Origin: Opitutaceae bacterium
GTDB taxonomy: Bacteria; Verrucomicrobiota; Verrucomicrobiia; Opitutales; Opitutaceae
Assembly: GCA_027482185.1 (NCBI GenBank)
Contig: JAIXWF010000015.1
Coordinates: 186,001-250,000 of the forward strand
Direction: 5' to 3'
Length of the DNA: 64,000 nucleotides
Under the pieces are notes generated by a model, which saw only the letters and a program-made list of their open reading frames with translations, did no database searches and had not been told where the DNA came from. Shown here piece by piece: positions 46,199 through 57,734 of the stretch. The position numbers and the translations under genes are program-made. Numbering within the stretch: the stretch's first letter is position 1; every line of letters begins with the position of its first letter.

Positions 46199-47784
<1,586 letters not shown>

Positions 47785-47808
47785 AAGCGGAGATGAAGCG
47801 ACCCGGGC

Positions 47809-50800
47809 TCAGAACGTGAACGTGCTCGCGAGCGTCCAGCGCGTTTCGTTGGGGATGCGGATGACGGCGAGGGAACCGTCGGGGTTGGCCGTGACGGGGA
47901 TGTCGTCGCCGTTGCCCCAGGCGTTGCGCACGTTGAGCTGCAGGCGCCAATCGACGTTTTTGAAGATCTTGCGGCGGTAGGTTACCCAGAAGTCGCCGGC
48001 CAATTCCTCTTTGCCGAAGAACGGATTCGCGAGGTCGGGAAACTGCGTCTGCATCACGGGATCGTTGTCCGCGATCTGGCTCGTGCTCGTGTAGAGTTTG
48101 TTGGTGGCGACGATCTTTTCCTTCAGCGCCTGGCCGGTGAGGAACGGCGAGCCGATCGCGATCTTGTCCTGCCAACGCACCGATGTGCCGGCGCTCATGG
48201 CCTTGAGAATCGGATTTTCGAAGCCGCGGAAATCGTAGGTCGTGGTGAAGTTCGCGCGCCACTTGCGTTGCTCGGGGGAGACGGCGCCGTCGCGGGCCAG
48301 CGTGGCCGCGAGGGAATTGCCGACGTTGCTCGCGAAGCGCGTGGCCGCGGTCTGCCGTTCCGGCAACGCGGGGCCCTGGTCGATGCCGAGCAAATTGAAT
48401 TTCACGAGATTGGCGTAGACGGCGTCGGCGACCTGCTTCGTGAGCTGCGCGGAACCGCTGACGACGGTTTCCTGTTTCGCGACGTTGAAGGACACGCGCC
48501 AGTGTCGGGTGATATTGCCGACGAGCTCGGCCTCGAGGCCGCGGGCGTCGAGGTCGCTGGTGTCGGTGAGGCCGGCGATGCCGTCGGAGAGGACGGCGGT
48601 GCCGGTGGCGTTGAGGCGCATGTTCTTCAACGTGCGCGTGGGCTCGGGCAGCAGCTGGAAGAGCGCGGCGTAGAGCTGCTGGTAGGACGAATAGCCGGCG
48701 GCGACGACGCCGGGGATGGTGTTGAACGCGATGCCCTGGGTCTGGGCGGTGACGTAGCGGTCGACCATGAAGCTCGGGTAATTGTAGATACCGGTGGTCG
48801 CGCCCTGGGCGTTGTTGCTGCTGTTGGTCTGGACGGTATGGAATTGGTTCACGCGCAGCGAAACGCGGCGGTCGAGGAACTCGGCGAGCACGCCGTATTC
48901 GCGCGTGGTACCGGCGGGCGCGGCGATGATCTGGCCGTTGAGATTGGTCCGGACGTTGACGGGATTGAAGTTGCCGGAGGCGTTGTAGAAACCGCCGAGT
49001 TCCATCCCGAGCGGGAGCCGTTTCGTAAACGTCCGCGGCAGGCGGGCGACGGTGCTCCAGGTGAAATTGCGGCCGCGTTCGTCGAGGTTGGGCCGGGAGT
49101 CGAAACGGAGATTCGCGTTGTTGAGGGAGTCGTCGGGATTGCGCGTGTTGCCGATGGAGGAATACGTGCGCAGGTGGTCCCAGCGCCAGCCGACCACGCT
49201 GACGAGGGTGTTGCGGAAGAAGTCGCTCTTGAGGCTGAAGGATTGGGAACCGACGAGCTGGCGGCTCTTCGAATTGCCGTTGAGGAATCGGGAAACGCCC
49301 ATCGGCTCCGTGACCATGCGTTTGCCGGTGAAGTCGAAGAAACTGACGTTGTAGGTATCGCCGCTGCGCGGCAGGCGCGCGTCGACGACATTGGTGACGC
49401 GGACGTCGTTGATCGTGGCGGCATTGAGCACCGAGGGCCCGAGGTACTGGACCACGATGGGCGTGGTGCGGAAGTTGCCGCTGTTGGTGGCCTGGAACAC
49501 GTCGGTGTTGAGATTGCGCGTCGAGCTCGTCCAACCCGTGGCGTAGTTGAAAGTGGCGGCGTCGCTGCGGTGCTGCGTGTGCAGGCCGGTGAAGATGTGG
49601 TTGCCGAGCGGGAGACCGAAGAGTTTCCGCCCGCGGTCCTCGAGATCGAGGCGGTAGAACGCGGTGGCGCGGAAGGCCTCGCGCAGGCCCTGCTGCGTGC
49701 GGTCGGTGATGCCCTGCTGGCTGACGAAGGGCCGGCCGACGTTGGGGTTGGGCTGGTCGTTGGAAAGGTACTGCGCGACATCGATCGCGACGCCGCCGCC
49801 GGGGGCGCCGCCGCCGTTGTCGCCGAAGGAAAACGGCAGCTGCCGCGTGGACTTGGTGCGTTGCTGGTCGTAGGCAATCTCGAGGCCGCCGCGGCCGCCG
49901 AAGAGCTCCTGCGTGAAGGCGAGGTTGCCGACCTGGAAGACCTGGTCGATGTGGTTCAGGCCGCCGCTGAGGAGCCGCTCGCGGTAGTCGAAGATCGCGC
50001 GGTTCTGCAGGGTCGTGGCCACGAAGCCGGTCGGCACGACGCTGCCGCTGTAGAACGTGTCGATCGCCTCGCGGCCGTTGGGATTCTGCGCGTAGCGGAT
50101 GCGGCCCATGATGCCGGCGATGCCGGCGAGGGCGGGATTGTTGGAACTGGCGTAGCCCGGCGCGGCCTGGCCCGGCGTGTCGAAGACGACGGGAATCTGG
50201 ATGAAGTACGGCACGCCGATTCCGGGATTGGCGGCGACGATGGCCGCCGAGCTCTGGCGGTTGTCGACGGTGACGCGCGGGCGATAGGAATACGTGGGCG
50301 AACCGACGACGAGCCGCGGGTTCACCGCGGTGCCGGGCAGCGCGGCGATCGCGGGATTCGGCGGCTGGAAGAAATTCAGCATCGAGTTCACCGGCGGGAT
50401 CACGTTGACCGGATTGGATTGGCTGTCGCCGAGTTCGCCGGTGGCGCGGACCGTGGACTTGCCGAGCCACGTCGACTTTTTCCCGTCGCGCAGCACGACC
50501 GTGAGGGCGCCGAAGATCCGGCGCTTCCGGTCGAAGGCGGGTTCCTGTTGGTAATTGTTCTGTTCGTTGACGGAGGCGATGCGCAGCGCGATGCGGCCCT
50601 TCTCGAGCACGCGGTTGAGATCGAGGGTGGCGCGGTACGATTCCATCGAGCCGAAACGCGTGCCGATCTCGGTGCGGTTGCGCTGCAGCTGGGGCTGCAC
50701 CGTCGAGCCCTCGATCACGCCGGCGGGATTGCCGATGCCGAAGAGCAGCGAGTTCGGGCCGCGGCTGATCGTGACGCCGGAGGAATTGTAGGCGTCGAAG

Positions 50801-51279
50801 GGAATGTCGGTGATGAAGTAGTCGCGCGTCGTCGTCGCCGCGCCGATGCCGCGCACGCGGTTGTTGGCCTGCGGATTCTCGCGGCTGTCGGATTGGTCGG
50901 GCCGGCCGCCGGCCGTCGCGCCGCCGGCGAAATTGCCGGAAACGCCGCCGACCTCCGTGCCCGTGGTGAGCGAGAGCAATTCGCCGAGATTGGTCGCGGC
51001 GGTGTCGCGAAGGAATTCGGGCGTGACGATGCTGATGGCCGCGCCGACATCGCGCAGCGCGGTGTTGATGCGCGTGCCCGCAAGCGTGCTCGTGGCGGCG
51101 TAGCCGACATGTTCGTCCTCGGTGACGACGAAGGGATTGAGTTTGAGCGTTTCCTCGGGCGCGGCGTTCGGCGCGGGCAACGCGGGCGGCTTGGCGGGAC
51201 CGCCGTCGGTCTGGGCGGAGGCGGCGGCGCCGCACAGGCAGCCGGCGGCAAGGAAGGAAGCGACGAAGGTAGTCTTCAC
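47809..51279 (-). CDS. TonB-dependent receptor (probable GTG start)
   Basis: VKTTFVASFLAAGCLCGAAASAQTDG signal from GTG 51279; plug RTRVRGIGAATTTRDYF-like NNRVRGIGAATTTRDYFITDIPFDAYNSSGVTISRGPNSLLFGIGNPAGVIEG; terminal RWTLASTFTF. Confidence 0.9.
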   Translation of the reverse strand: MKTTFVASFLAAGCLCGAAASAQTDGGPAKPPALPAPNAAPEETLKLNPFVVTEDEHVGYAATSTLAGTRINTALRDVGAAISIVTPEFLRDTAATNLGELLSLTTGTEVGGVSGNFAGGATAGGRPDQSDSRENPQANNRVRGIGAATTTRDYFITDIPFDAYNSSGVTISRGPNSLLFGIGNPAGVIEGSTVQPQLQRNRTEIGTRFGSMESYRATLDLNRVLEKGRIALRIASVNEQNNYQQEPAFDRKRRIFGALTVVLRDGKKSTWLGKSTVRATGELGDSQSNPVNVIPPVNSMLNFFQPPNPAIAALPGTAVNPRLVVGSPTYSYRPRVTVDNRQSSAAIVAANPGIGVPYFIQIPVVFDTPGQAAPGYASSNNPALAGIAGIMGRIRYAQNPNGREAIDTFYSGSVVPTGFVATTLQNRAIFDYRERLLSGGLNHIDQVFQVGNLAFTQELFGGRGGLEIAYDQQRTKSTRQLPFSFGDNGGGAPGGGVAIDVAQYLSNDQPNPNVGRPFVSQQGITDRTQQGLREAFRATAFYRLDLEDRGRKLFGLPLGNHIFTGLHTQHRSDAATFNYATGWTSSTRNLNTDVFQATNSGNFRTTPIVVQYLGPSVLNAATINDVRVTNVVDARLPRSGDTYNVSFFDFTGKRMVTEPMGVSRFLNGNSKSRQLVGSQSFSLKSDFFRNTLVSVVGWRWDHLRTYSSIGNTRNPDDSLNNANLRFDSRPNLDERGRNFTWSTVARLPRTFTKRLPLGMELGGFYNASGNFNPVNVRTNLNGQIIAAPAGTTREYGVLAEFLDRRVSLRVNQFHTVQTNSSNNAQGATTGIYNYPSFMVDRYVTAQTQGIAFNTIPGVVAAGYSSYQQLYAALFQLLPEPTRTLKNMRLNATGTAVLSDGIAGLTDTSDLDARGLEAELVGNITRHWRVSFNVAKQETVVSGSAQLTKQVADAVYANLVKFNLLGIDQGPALPERQTAATRFASNVGNSLAATLARDGAVSPEQRKWRANFTTTYDFRGFENPILKAMSAGTSVRWQDKIAIGSPFLTGQALKEKIVATNKLYTSTSQIADNDPVMQTQFPDLANPFFGKEELAGDFWVTYRRKIFKNVDWRLQLNVRNAWGNGDDIPVTANPDGSLAVIRIPNETRWTLASTFTF

Positions 51280-51478
51280 GGGCTTGGGGATGGGGTTGGA
51301 AAAACGAACGCCGGCGGAACGAACGGCGACGGCGGGGCGAGCGGGGCGGCTCAGCGCCAAGGAGCCCGCGCGCGCCGGATTTGGCGAGCTCGCAAAAAGA
51401 AATTCGCCGCCGTCGACCCGCCCCTCACACAAGGGGATGGATTCCGGCACCGCGCCCTGCATCGTCGACGGCACCCCC

Positions 51479-52270
51479 ATGAAACTCCTTCGCGTTTTGT
51501 TGTTCACCCTCGGTCTGCCGGTGTTTGCCCAGGACGGCTTCGTCCCGCTCTTCAACGGCAAGGATCTCGCCGGATGGGACGGCGAGCCCGGCCTCTGGAA
51601 AGTCGAGGACGGCGTCATCGTCGGCACCAGTGAGCCCGGCCGCCCGAAGACGAATTCGTTTTTGATCTGGCAGGGCACGGCCAAGGACTTCGAGCTCCGC
51701 GCCACGGTCCGCGTCGTCGGCGACAACAACTCCGGCATCCAATACCGCAGCCGCCGCCTGCCCGAGGTCACGCCTTGGACGATTCTCGGCTACCAATGCG
51801 ACGTCCACCCGACCGACGTGCACACCGCCATGACCTACGAGGAACGCGGCCGCGGCATCTTCGGCTACAACGGGGTCGACGTCGTCATGGACCCGACCGG
51901 CCAGCGCTGGCAGGTCGGCGAACGCCCGCGCGTCGTCGCCGACATTTCGCAGTGGAACGAGTTCACCGTCATCGCCCGCGGCAATCGCCTCGAGCACAAG
52001 GTCAACGGCCGCACGACCTCGGTCTTCATCGACCACGACGAAAAGAACCGCGCCCTCGCCGGGCTCATCGCCATCCAGCTCCACGCCGGCAACGCGCACA
52101 AAACCTACGTGAAACAGGTGCTGCTCAAGACGCTCGAAGCCGGTCCGGTTCTTCCGTTCAACGAAGCCGCCCTGCCCGCCGGCGCCAAAAAGATCGACAA
52201 GCCCAAGGTCGTCTCCGCGCAGGGCAAGAACCCGCCGGCCAAAAAAGCCGCCACCCCGGACAGGAAATAA
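51479..52270 (+). CDS. DUF1080 (3-keto-disaccharide hydrolase-like) protein
   Basis: GFVPLFNGKDLAGWDGEPGLWKVEDGVIVGTSEPGRPKTNSFLIWQGTAKDFELRATVRVVGDNNSGIQYRSR. Confidence 0.92.
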   Translation: MKLLRVLLFTLGLPVFAQDGFVPLFNGKDLAGWDGEPGLWKVEDGVIVGTSEPGRPKTNSFLIWQGTAKDFELRATVRVVGDNNSGIQYRSRRLPEVTPWTILGYQCDVHPTDVHTAMTYEERGRGIFGYNGVDVVMDPTGQRWQVGERPRVVADISQWNEFTVIARGNRLEHKVNGRTTSVFIDHDEKNRALAGLIAIQLHAGNAHKTYVKQVLLKTLEAGPVLPFNEAALPAGAKKIDKPKVVSAQGKNPPAKKAATPDRK

Positions 52271-52316
52271 AGGCGATTGCCGACCAACGGCATCGGCTCG
52301 CGCGCGAGCCCGCACA

Positions 52317-52390
52317 TGGAGCGGGCGGAGGGAATCGAACCCTCGAGACCAGTTTGGAAAACTGGGGTTTTACCACTAAACTACGCCCGC
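52317..52390 (-). tRNA. tRNA-Gly (anticodon TCC)
   Basis: Reverse complement GCGGGCGTAGTTTAGTGGTAAAACCCCAGTTTTCCAAACTGGTCTCGAGGGTTCGATTCCCTCCGCCCGCTCCA; full arms, encoded CCA. Confidence 0.97.
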
Positions 52391-52430
52391 GTGGCGCCGG
52401 TGGGGAAACTTCCGCCGGCACGGGCGCCGG

Positions 52431-52862
52431 TCAAGCCTCCACTCCGGCCGCCGGGCCGTACGTCTTCCACGGCCACTGCACGCAGCCGTCGACGTCCCGG
52501 ATCAACGCAAAGTCCGTCTTCCCCTTCAGCACGAACGGCAGCACTTCGGTCGTCGCCGGCAAAAGGGCGCGCGCCGCGTGCCAGCTCTTCCCGCTGACAA
52601 ACACGTCGTCGACCAACAGCACGCGTCGCCACGCGCCCAAGTCGGGCACGGCCGCCAGCAGACGCGGGGCGTCGAAACGCGGCGTGTTTGCTTCGTCGCG
52701 GTAGTTGAGCGCGATCGTCTTCAGGCCGACGCCGAGCCGCTGCGCCACCAGCGCCGCCGGCACCGTGCCGCCGGTCGCGATCCCGACCACGCCGTCGATG
52801 CCCGCGGGAAACCGCCACGCGGCCAGCCGCGCCACGATGTCCTCGAACGCCAGCGGCGTCAT
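52431..52862 (-). CDS. Phosphoribosyltransferase
   Basis: GVVGIATGGTVPAALVAQRLG...RRVLLVDDVFVSGKSWHAARALL (PRPP-binding motif). Confidence 0.88.
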   Translation of the reverse strand: MTPLAFEDIVARLAAWRFPAGIDGVVGIATGGTVPAALVAQRLGVGLKTIALNYRDEANTPRFDAPRLLAAVPDLGAWRRVLLVDDVFVSGKSWHAARALLPATTEVLPFVLKGKTDFALIRDVDGCVQWPWKTYGPAAGVEA

Positions 52863-53416
52863 GCCGCCGATGTCGCGGTTTTCGGATACAGCCGCACCAG
52901 CGCCGCGTGGATCGCCAGCAGCACGACGAGGCCCGCCGCGCCGCCCGCCACCGACCGGGTGAAGAACGCCAGCGGCGCCCCGATGTCGCCGAAGATCCCG
53001 ACCGCCGCCTGCAGCGCCGTCGTGACGGTCTTCGCCGCCAGATAGGCCACCGGCGCGAGCGCCCAGAAACGCGGCCAACGGCGGGCGCCGGCGGCCACGA
53101 TCAACGCGAAAATCGTCAGCTCCACGCTCAGCACGGAAAGGAACTTCCACGCCGGCAGGCCCGTGAAGAGCAGGTTCACGACCGGCGCGAAGAGCCCGAC
53201 GATCACGCCGAGCCGCGCGCCGAAGAGGTACGCCGCGACCAAGGTCGCCCAGAACATCGGCAGCAGATGCGCGCCGAGCGGGCGATCGCCGGACCACGGC
53301 GCGAGGTGCACCGCGAAAGGAACCAACCACGCCACCGCCAGCAGCACGACGGTGTCGCGCACTCCGGCCGGCTTGAACGTCGCTTGAGGGGCAGTCGCCG
53401 CGAGAGGGGGATTCAT
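52859..53416 (-). CDS. Multi-TM membrane protein, possible ECF-transporter S component
   Basis: LPMFWATLVAAYLFGARLGVIVGLFAPVVNLLFTGLPAWKFLSVLSVELTIFALIV; 4-nt overlap with the phosphoribosyltransferase. Confidence 0.65.
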   Translation of the reverse strand: MNPPLAATAPQATFKPAGVRDTVVLLAVAWLVPFAVHLAPWSGDRPLGAHLLPMFWATLVAAYLFGARLGVIVGLFAPVVNLLFTGLPAWKFLSVLSVELTIFALIVAAGARRWPRFWALAPVAYLAAKTVTTALQAAVGIFGDIGAPLAFFTRSVAGGAAGLVVLLAIHAALVRLYPKTATSAA

Positions 53417-54215
53417 GGCGGAGCGGAAAATACGGCGCGACACCGCGCGCGCAAACTCCAATCGTGCCCGCGCCGTGAACCTCGTCCTCTTCGAGCCCGC
53501 CGAACTCGCCCGCCCGCTGCCCCGCGGCGACCGGCGCGCCGTGCACCTCCTCGAGGTCCTGCGCCGCCGGCCCGGCGACACCTTCGACGCCGGCTGCGTC
53601 GGCGGCCCCCGCGGCAAGGGCACCGTCGTGGCGATCGGGCCCGTCGCCGTCGACCTGGCCTTCGCGTGGGACGCGGCGCCGCTCCCGCCGCTGCCGCCGC
53701 TCGCGCTCGTTGTCGGCCTCCCGCGGCCGCAGACGGCCCGCGACATCCTGCGCGACGCCACGACCCTCGGCGCGACCGCGCTGCACTTTGTGCGCACGGA
53801 AAAAGGCGAGCCGAGCTACGCCACGAGTTCGCTCTGGTCTTCCGGCGAATGGCGCCGGCACGTGCTCGCGGGCGCGGAACAGGCCTTCGACCCGCGCCTC
53901 CCCGAGGTCACGCACGGACAACCGCTCGCCGCCGCCCTCGCATCCGCGGCGCCGGGCCCCGTCGCCCTGCGCCTCGCCCTCGACAACTACGAAGCGGAGG
54001 TCGGCCTCGCCGACGTCGTTGTTTCTTCCGGACTCGGGGCGGTCCTCGCCGTCGGCAACGAGCGCGGCTGGTCCGCCGCCGACCGCGCCACGCTGCGTGC
54101 CGCCGGATTTACGTTGGTGCATCTCGGCTCGCGCGTGCTGCGCACCGAGACAGCCTGCGTGGCAGGGCTCGCGTTGCTCCGCGCCAAACTCGGCGGCTTT
54201 ACGCCGCTCCGTTGA
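53415..54215 (+). CDS. rsmE: 16S rRNA (uracil1498-N3)-methyltransferase (true start possibly GTG 53475)
   Basis: RRAVHLLEVLRRRPGDTFDAG...GLPRPQTARDILRDATTLGATALHFVRTEKGEPSY...LALDNYEAEVGLADVVVSSGLGAVLAVGNERGWSAADRATLRAAGFTLVHLGSRVLRTETAC. Confidence 0.88.
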   Translation: MAERKIRRDTARANSNRARAVNLVLFEPAELARPLPRGDRRAVHLLEVLRRRPGDTFDAGCVGGPRGKGTVVAIGPVAVDLAFAWDAAPLPPLPPLALVVGLPRPQTARDILRDATTLGATALHFVRTEKGEPSYATSSLWSSGEWRRHVLAGAEQAFDPRLPEVTHGQPLAAALASAAPGPVALRLALDNYEAEVGLADVVVSSGLGAVLAVGNERGWSAADRATLRAAGFTLVHLGSRVLRTETACVAGLALLRAKLGGFTPLR

Positions 54216-54795
54216 CCGCGGGCGCTGCCGCCGGCGGCGTCCGGCGGAAAAACGACACCGTCGGCTGCCGCACACCTTTGCCCAGGCGTTTCAGCAAGGT
54301 CCAGCCGGGCGGCGCGAGTTCGATTTCGCCCGGAGCTTCGAAGACCACGAGCGCCTCCGGCTTGGGCGCGAGCAATTCCGCCAACTTCACGAACAACCCC
54401 GGCGCCGCCTCCGCAATCAGGTCGTAGGGCGGATCGATGAACACGAGGTCCGGCACCGCGCCGACCGCCGGCACCGTACGCGCATCGCCCTGCACCACGG
54501 TCAAGTCGCGCCCGTCCCGGCGCAGGCTCTTGCAAACCGCGGCGATGTTCTGCCGCACACAGGCCGCCGCCTTGGCGTTCTGTTCCACAAAGACCCCGCC
54601 CGCCGCCCCACGGCTCAGCGCCTCGAGGCCGTAGCCGCCGCTGCCCGCGAAGAGGTCGAGAAACCGCGCGCCGGCCACCCGGGCGCCGAGACTGGAAAAC
54701 ACGGCTTGCCGCATGCCGTCCGTCGCGGGGCGGACGGCGTCGCCTTTCGGAACCGCCAAAGTGATGCCGCGGGCCTGGCCGCCGGAGATGCGCAT
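54199..54795 (-). CDS. rsmD: 16S rRNA (guanine966-N2)-methyltransferase
   Basis: MRISGGQARGITLAVPKGDAVRPATDGMRQAVFSSLGARVAGARFLDLFAGSGGYGLEALSRGAAGGVFVEQN...LVFIDPPYD. Confidence 0.93.
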   Translation of the reverse strand: MRISGGQARGITLAVPKGDAVRPATDGMRQAVFSSLGARVAGARFLDLFAGSGGYGLEALSRGAAGGVFVEQNAKAAACVRQNIAAVCKSLRRDGRDLTVVQGDARTVPAVGAVPDLVFIDPPYDLIAEAAPGLFVKLAELLAPKPEALVVFEAPGEIELAPPGWTLLKRLGKGVRQPTVSFFRRTPPAAAPAVNGAA

Positions 54796-54869
54796 GCCGC
54801 CGAGGCAAAAGCGCACGCGCCGGTTTGCAAACGCGAAGACCCGCGCAACGCTCCCCTCCCGCTTGCCGC

Positions 54870-55955
54870 ATGCCCGATGAACCGCCATCCGTTTCCCGCC
54901 GCCGTTTTCTCCGCGGCGCCGCCCTCGGTTCAGGTGCGGTGCTGCTGGGCGCGGCGCCGACTTCCCTGATGGCCGCCGCTCCCTCCGCTTTGCGTTTCCC
55001 GGTTTCCGATCACTGCGACGGCCGCCGCTTCTTCAATCCGCGCCGCCACATCAACCGCGATTGGACCGAGGTCATGCGCTGGAAACTCACGTCCTCGCCC
55101 GCGCCTTGGCCCGACCGCATCCCGATCACCCCCGCCGCCCCGCCGCCGGCGCCGTCCGGCCCGGAAATCGCCGCCACTTGGATCGGCCATAGCACTTACC
55201 TGTTGCGCAGCCCCGTGGGCAACGTCCTCACCGATCCGGTCTACAGCGAGCGCGCCAGCCCGGTCGGCTTCGCCGGACCGAAACGCGTGCACGAGCCGGG
55301 CGTCCGCTATGCGGACCTGCCGCCCCTCGATCTCGTCGTCGTCACGCACGACCACTACGACCACTGCGACGTCGCCACCTTGGAACGTCTGGCCCACGAC
55401 CACCCGCGCGCCGTCGCCGTCACCCCGCTCAACAACGGTCCCATTCTCGCCGCCGCCGGCTGGGCGCCGGAACGCATCGTCGAGCTCGATTGGTGGGAGA
55501 GCCGGACTTTGCCCGGCGGCATCGTCGTGCAGGTCACGCCGGCCCGGCACTGGAGCAACCGCGCCACCGGCGCGCGCAACGGCCGGCTCTGGGGCGGTTT
55601 CAACCTCCGGCTCGGCGACCGTTCCGTCCAGGTCGTCGGCGACACCGGCTACGACGAGGTCATGTTCCGCGAGATCCGGCAGCGCTGCGGCGCGCCCGAC
55701 CTCGCGCTCGTCCCCATCGGGGCCTACGAACCGCGCTGGTTCATGTCGGAAATGCACTGCAACCCCGCCGAAGCCGTGCAGATCCACCTCGATCTCGGGG
55801 CCCGGCTCAGCGCCGCCAAACACTGGGGCACCTTCCAGCTCACCGACGAAAGCCGCGACGCCCCGCCCGCCGCCCTGGCTGCGGCCCTCGGCGCCGCGAA
55901 ACTTTCCGCGGATAGCTTCCGGATCCCGCAACCGGGCGAAAGCCTGCGGGCCTGA
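54870..55955 (+). CDS. MBL-fold metal-dependent hydrolase (NAPE-PLD/UlaG-like) with a Tat signal
   Basis: SRRRFLRGAALGSGAVLLGAA; ATWIGHSTYLLRSPVGNVLTDPVYSERASP...VVTHDHYDHCD...VVGDTGYDEVMFREI. Confidence 0.9.
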   Translation: MPDEPPSVSRRRFLRGAALGSGAVLLGAAPTSLMAAAPSALRFPVSDHCDGRRFFNPRRHINRDWTEVMRWKLTSSPAPWPDRIPITPAAPPPAPSGPEIAATWIGHSTYLLRSPVGNVLTDPVYSERASPVGFAGPKRVHEPGVRYADLPPLDLVVVTHDHYDHCDVATLERLAHDHPRAVAVTPLNNGPILAAAGWAPERIVELDWWESRTLPGGIVVQVTPARHWSNRATGARNGRLWGGFNLRLGDRSVQVVGDTGYDEVMFREIRQRCGAPDLALVPIGAYEPRWFMSEMHCNPAEAVQIHLDLGARLSAAKHWGTFQLTDESRDAPPAALAAALGAAKLSADSFRIPQPGESLRA

Positions 55956-56206
55956 ACGCGGTTCCCGGCATGCCGGCCCACCCGGGCGCAGTCCGAAACG
56001 CGAACCGGTTGTCCGCGCGGCCAAGTTTCGACCGTTGCCTCGGAACCGCGCGGGCCCGCGCCTTTCCCACCCCGCGTCCCGGAGCAACATAGCGTTTGCA
56101 CCGTCGTTCCTTTTTGCCAATGTTTGTCCCTCGGTCCCGTGACCGCGGCCGTTTGCCGACTGCCGGCCGCACCATGGGACGACTCTGTCCGCCTCGATTT
56201 TCTCAG

Positions 56207-57733
56207 ATGAACTTCCCTCGCCTTCTCGCCTGCCTCGGCCTCGTCGCCGGGTGGGCGGCTGCGCGGGCGGACGTCGCGGAGCGGGAAAACAACGCGTGGC
56301 CTTTCAAGGTCGCGACGCCCCTGGCCGCCGGCCGCGCCCCGGCCGAATCCGCCGCGGGCCCGATCTGGTTCACCCAAGGCCAAACCGGCGGGACCGGCGG
56401 CACCGTGCGCGGGGTGCGCCCTTTCTGGGTCGAATTCCGCGGCAACGCCGGCGAGCTGCAGTCGGCCCATTTCCTCTATCCGCTTTTCAACTACACCGCC
56501 TACCGCGAGTCCTACCGTTGGGACATCTTCCAGCTTGTGCGCCGGTGGAACCGCCTGCCCGGCGCCCCGGCACCGACCAGCGAATTCGACGACCGCGAGG
56601 AAGCGGAGGTCTTTCCCTTTTGGTTTTCCCGCCAGGGCGCGGACGCCGCCACCACCTACCGCGGCCTCTTCCCGATTTACGGCACCGTGAAACGCAAACT
56701 CGGGATCGAGCGCCTTTCGTGGACGCTGTTCCCGCTCTACGTCGAGAACGAGCGCAACGGCGCCGTGACCACCTCGACGCCGTGGCCCTTCGTTCGCGTG
56801 ACGCGTGGCGCCGCCGAGGGCTGGGCCCTATGGCCGCTCTACGGCCAAGTCAGCCGCCCCGGGGTCTCGCAACACACCTTCGCGCTCTGGCCGTTGCTTT
56901 ACCGTTCGATCCGCGAACCGGATCCGGATGCTCCCGCCGGCACGCCGCGCCACGAAAGCGTCGGCGCCTTGCCCCTCTTCGCGCGCAGCACCGGGCCCGG
57001 CTACGTTTCGCAGGACTACCTATGGCCGTTCTTCGGTTACTCGGAACGCACGCAACCGAAGATCTACCGCGAACAGCGTTACCTGTGGCCCTTCTTCGTG
57101 CAGGGCCGCGGCGACAACGTCGTCGTGAATCGTTGGGCCCCGTTCTACACGCACTCCGCCCGCAACGGCGCCGAGAAAACCTGGTACCTCTGGCCCCTCG
57201 TCCGCCAAGCCAGCTGGATCGACGAAGGCGTCGCCCGCGATCGTGCCCAATTTTTCTATTTTCTCTACTGGCACGAGCGGCAGCGCGCCGCCGGCCGCAC
57301 GCAGAGTCCCGAGGCGCACCTGCTCCACGTGTGGCCGCTGCTCAGTTCCTGGGACAACGGCGCCGGCCGCCGCCAATGGCAGGCCCTGAGCCCGCTCGAA
57401 GTCTTCTTCCCGCGCAACCAAGCCGTGCGCCACGCCTGGTCCCCGCTCTTCGCTCTTGCGCGCCACGACCAGCAGGCCCCCGGCCACACCCGGACCTCGC
57501 TGCTGTGGAACGCGATCACCTACGACCGCCGCGATTCCGAGCAGCGCCGCGAGTTCCACGTCGGTCCGCTCCTCGGCGTCACGCACGAGGGCGCCGCCCG
57601 CCGCATCTCGATCGGCCGCGGTCTTTTCGGCTTCAGCCGCGACGCCGCCGGCGCGTGGCGCGTGTTCTGGGGCGAATTCCCCTCGGCGCCGACCGCGGCC
57701 GCCGCGCCGGCCAACCCGTCCGTTTCCCGCTGA
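56207..57733 (+). CDS. Unknown secreted protein with repeated W-P-[LF]-[FLY] motifs; first gene of an mla-type operon
   Basis: Signal MNFPRLLACLGLVAGWAAARA; repeats AWPFKV, LYPLFNY, LFPLYVE, PWPFVRV, LWPLYGQ, LWPLLYR, LWPFFGY, LWPFFVQ, LWPLVRQ, VWPLLSS. Confidence 0.8.
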   Translation: MNFPRLLACLGLVAGWAAARADVAERENNAWPFKVATPLAAGRAPAESAAGPIWFTQGQTGGTGGTVRGVRPFWVEFRGNAGELQSAHFLYPLFNYTAYRESYRWDIFQLVRRWNRLPGAPAPTSEFDDREEAEVFPFWFSRQGADAATTYRGLFPIYGTVKRKLGIERLSWTLFPLYVENERNGAVTTSTPWPFVRVTRGAAEGWALWPLYGQVSRPGVSQHTFALWPLLYRSIREPDPDAPAGTPRHESVGALPLFARSTGPGYVSQDYLWPFFGYSERTQPKIYREQRYLWPFFVQGRGDNVVVNRWAPFYTHSARNGAEKTWYLWPLVRQASWIDEGVARDRAQFFYFLYWHERQRAAGRTQSPEAHLLHVWPLLSSWDNGAGRRQWQALSPLEVFFPRNQAVRHAWSPLFALARHDQQAPGHTRTSLLWNAITYDRRDSEQRREFHVGPLLGVTHEGAARRISIGRGLFGFSRDAAGAWRVFWGEFPSAPTAAAAPANPSVSR

Positions 57734-57734
57734 C

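Noticed and set aside
48268-51633. 1121-aa plus-strand ORF
   Set aside because: Antisense of the TonB receptor with low-complexity composition; no start context or domain.
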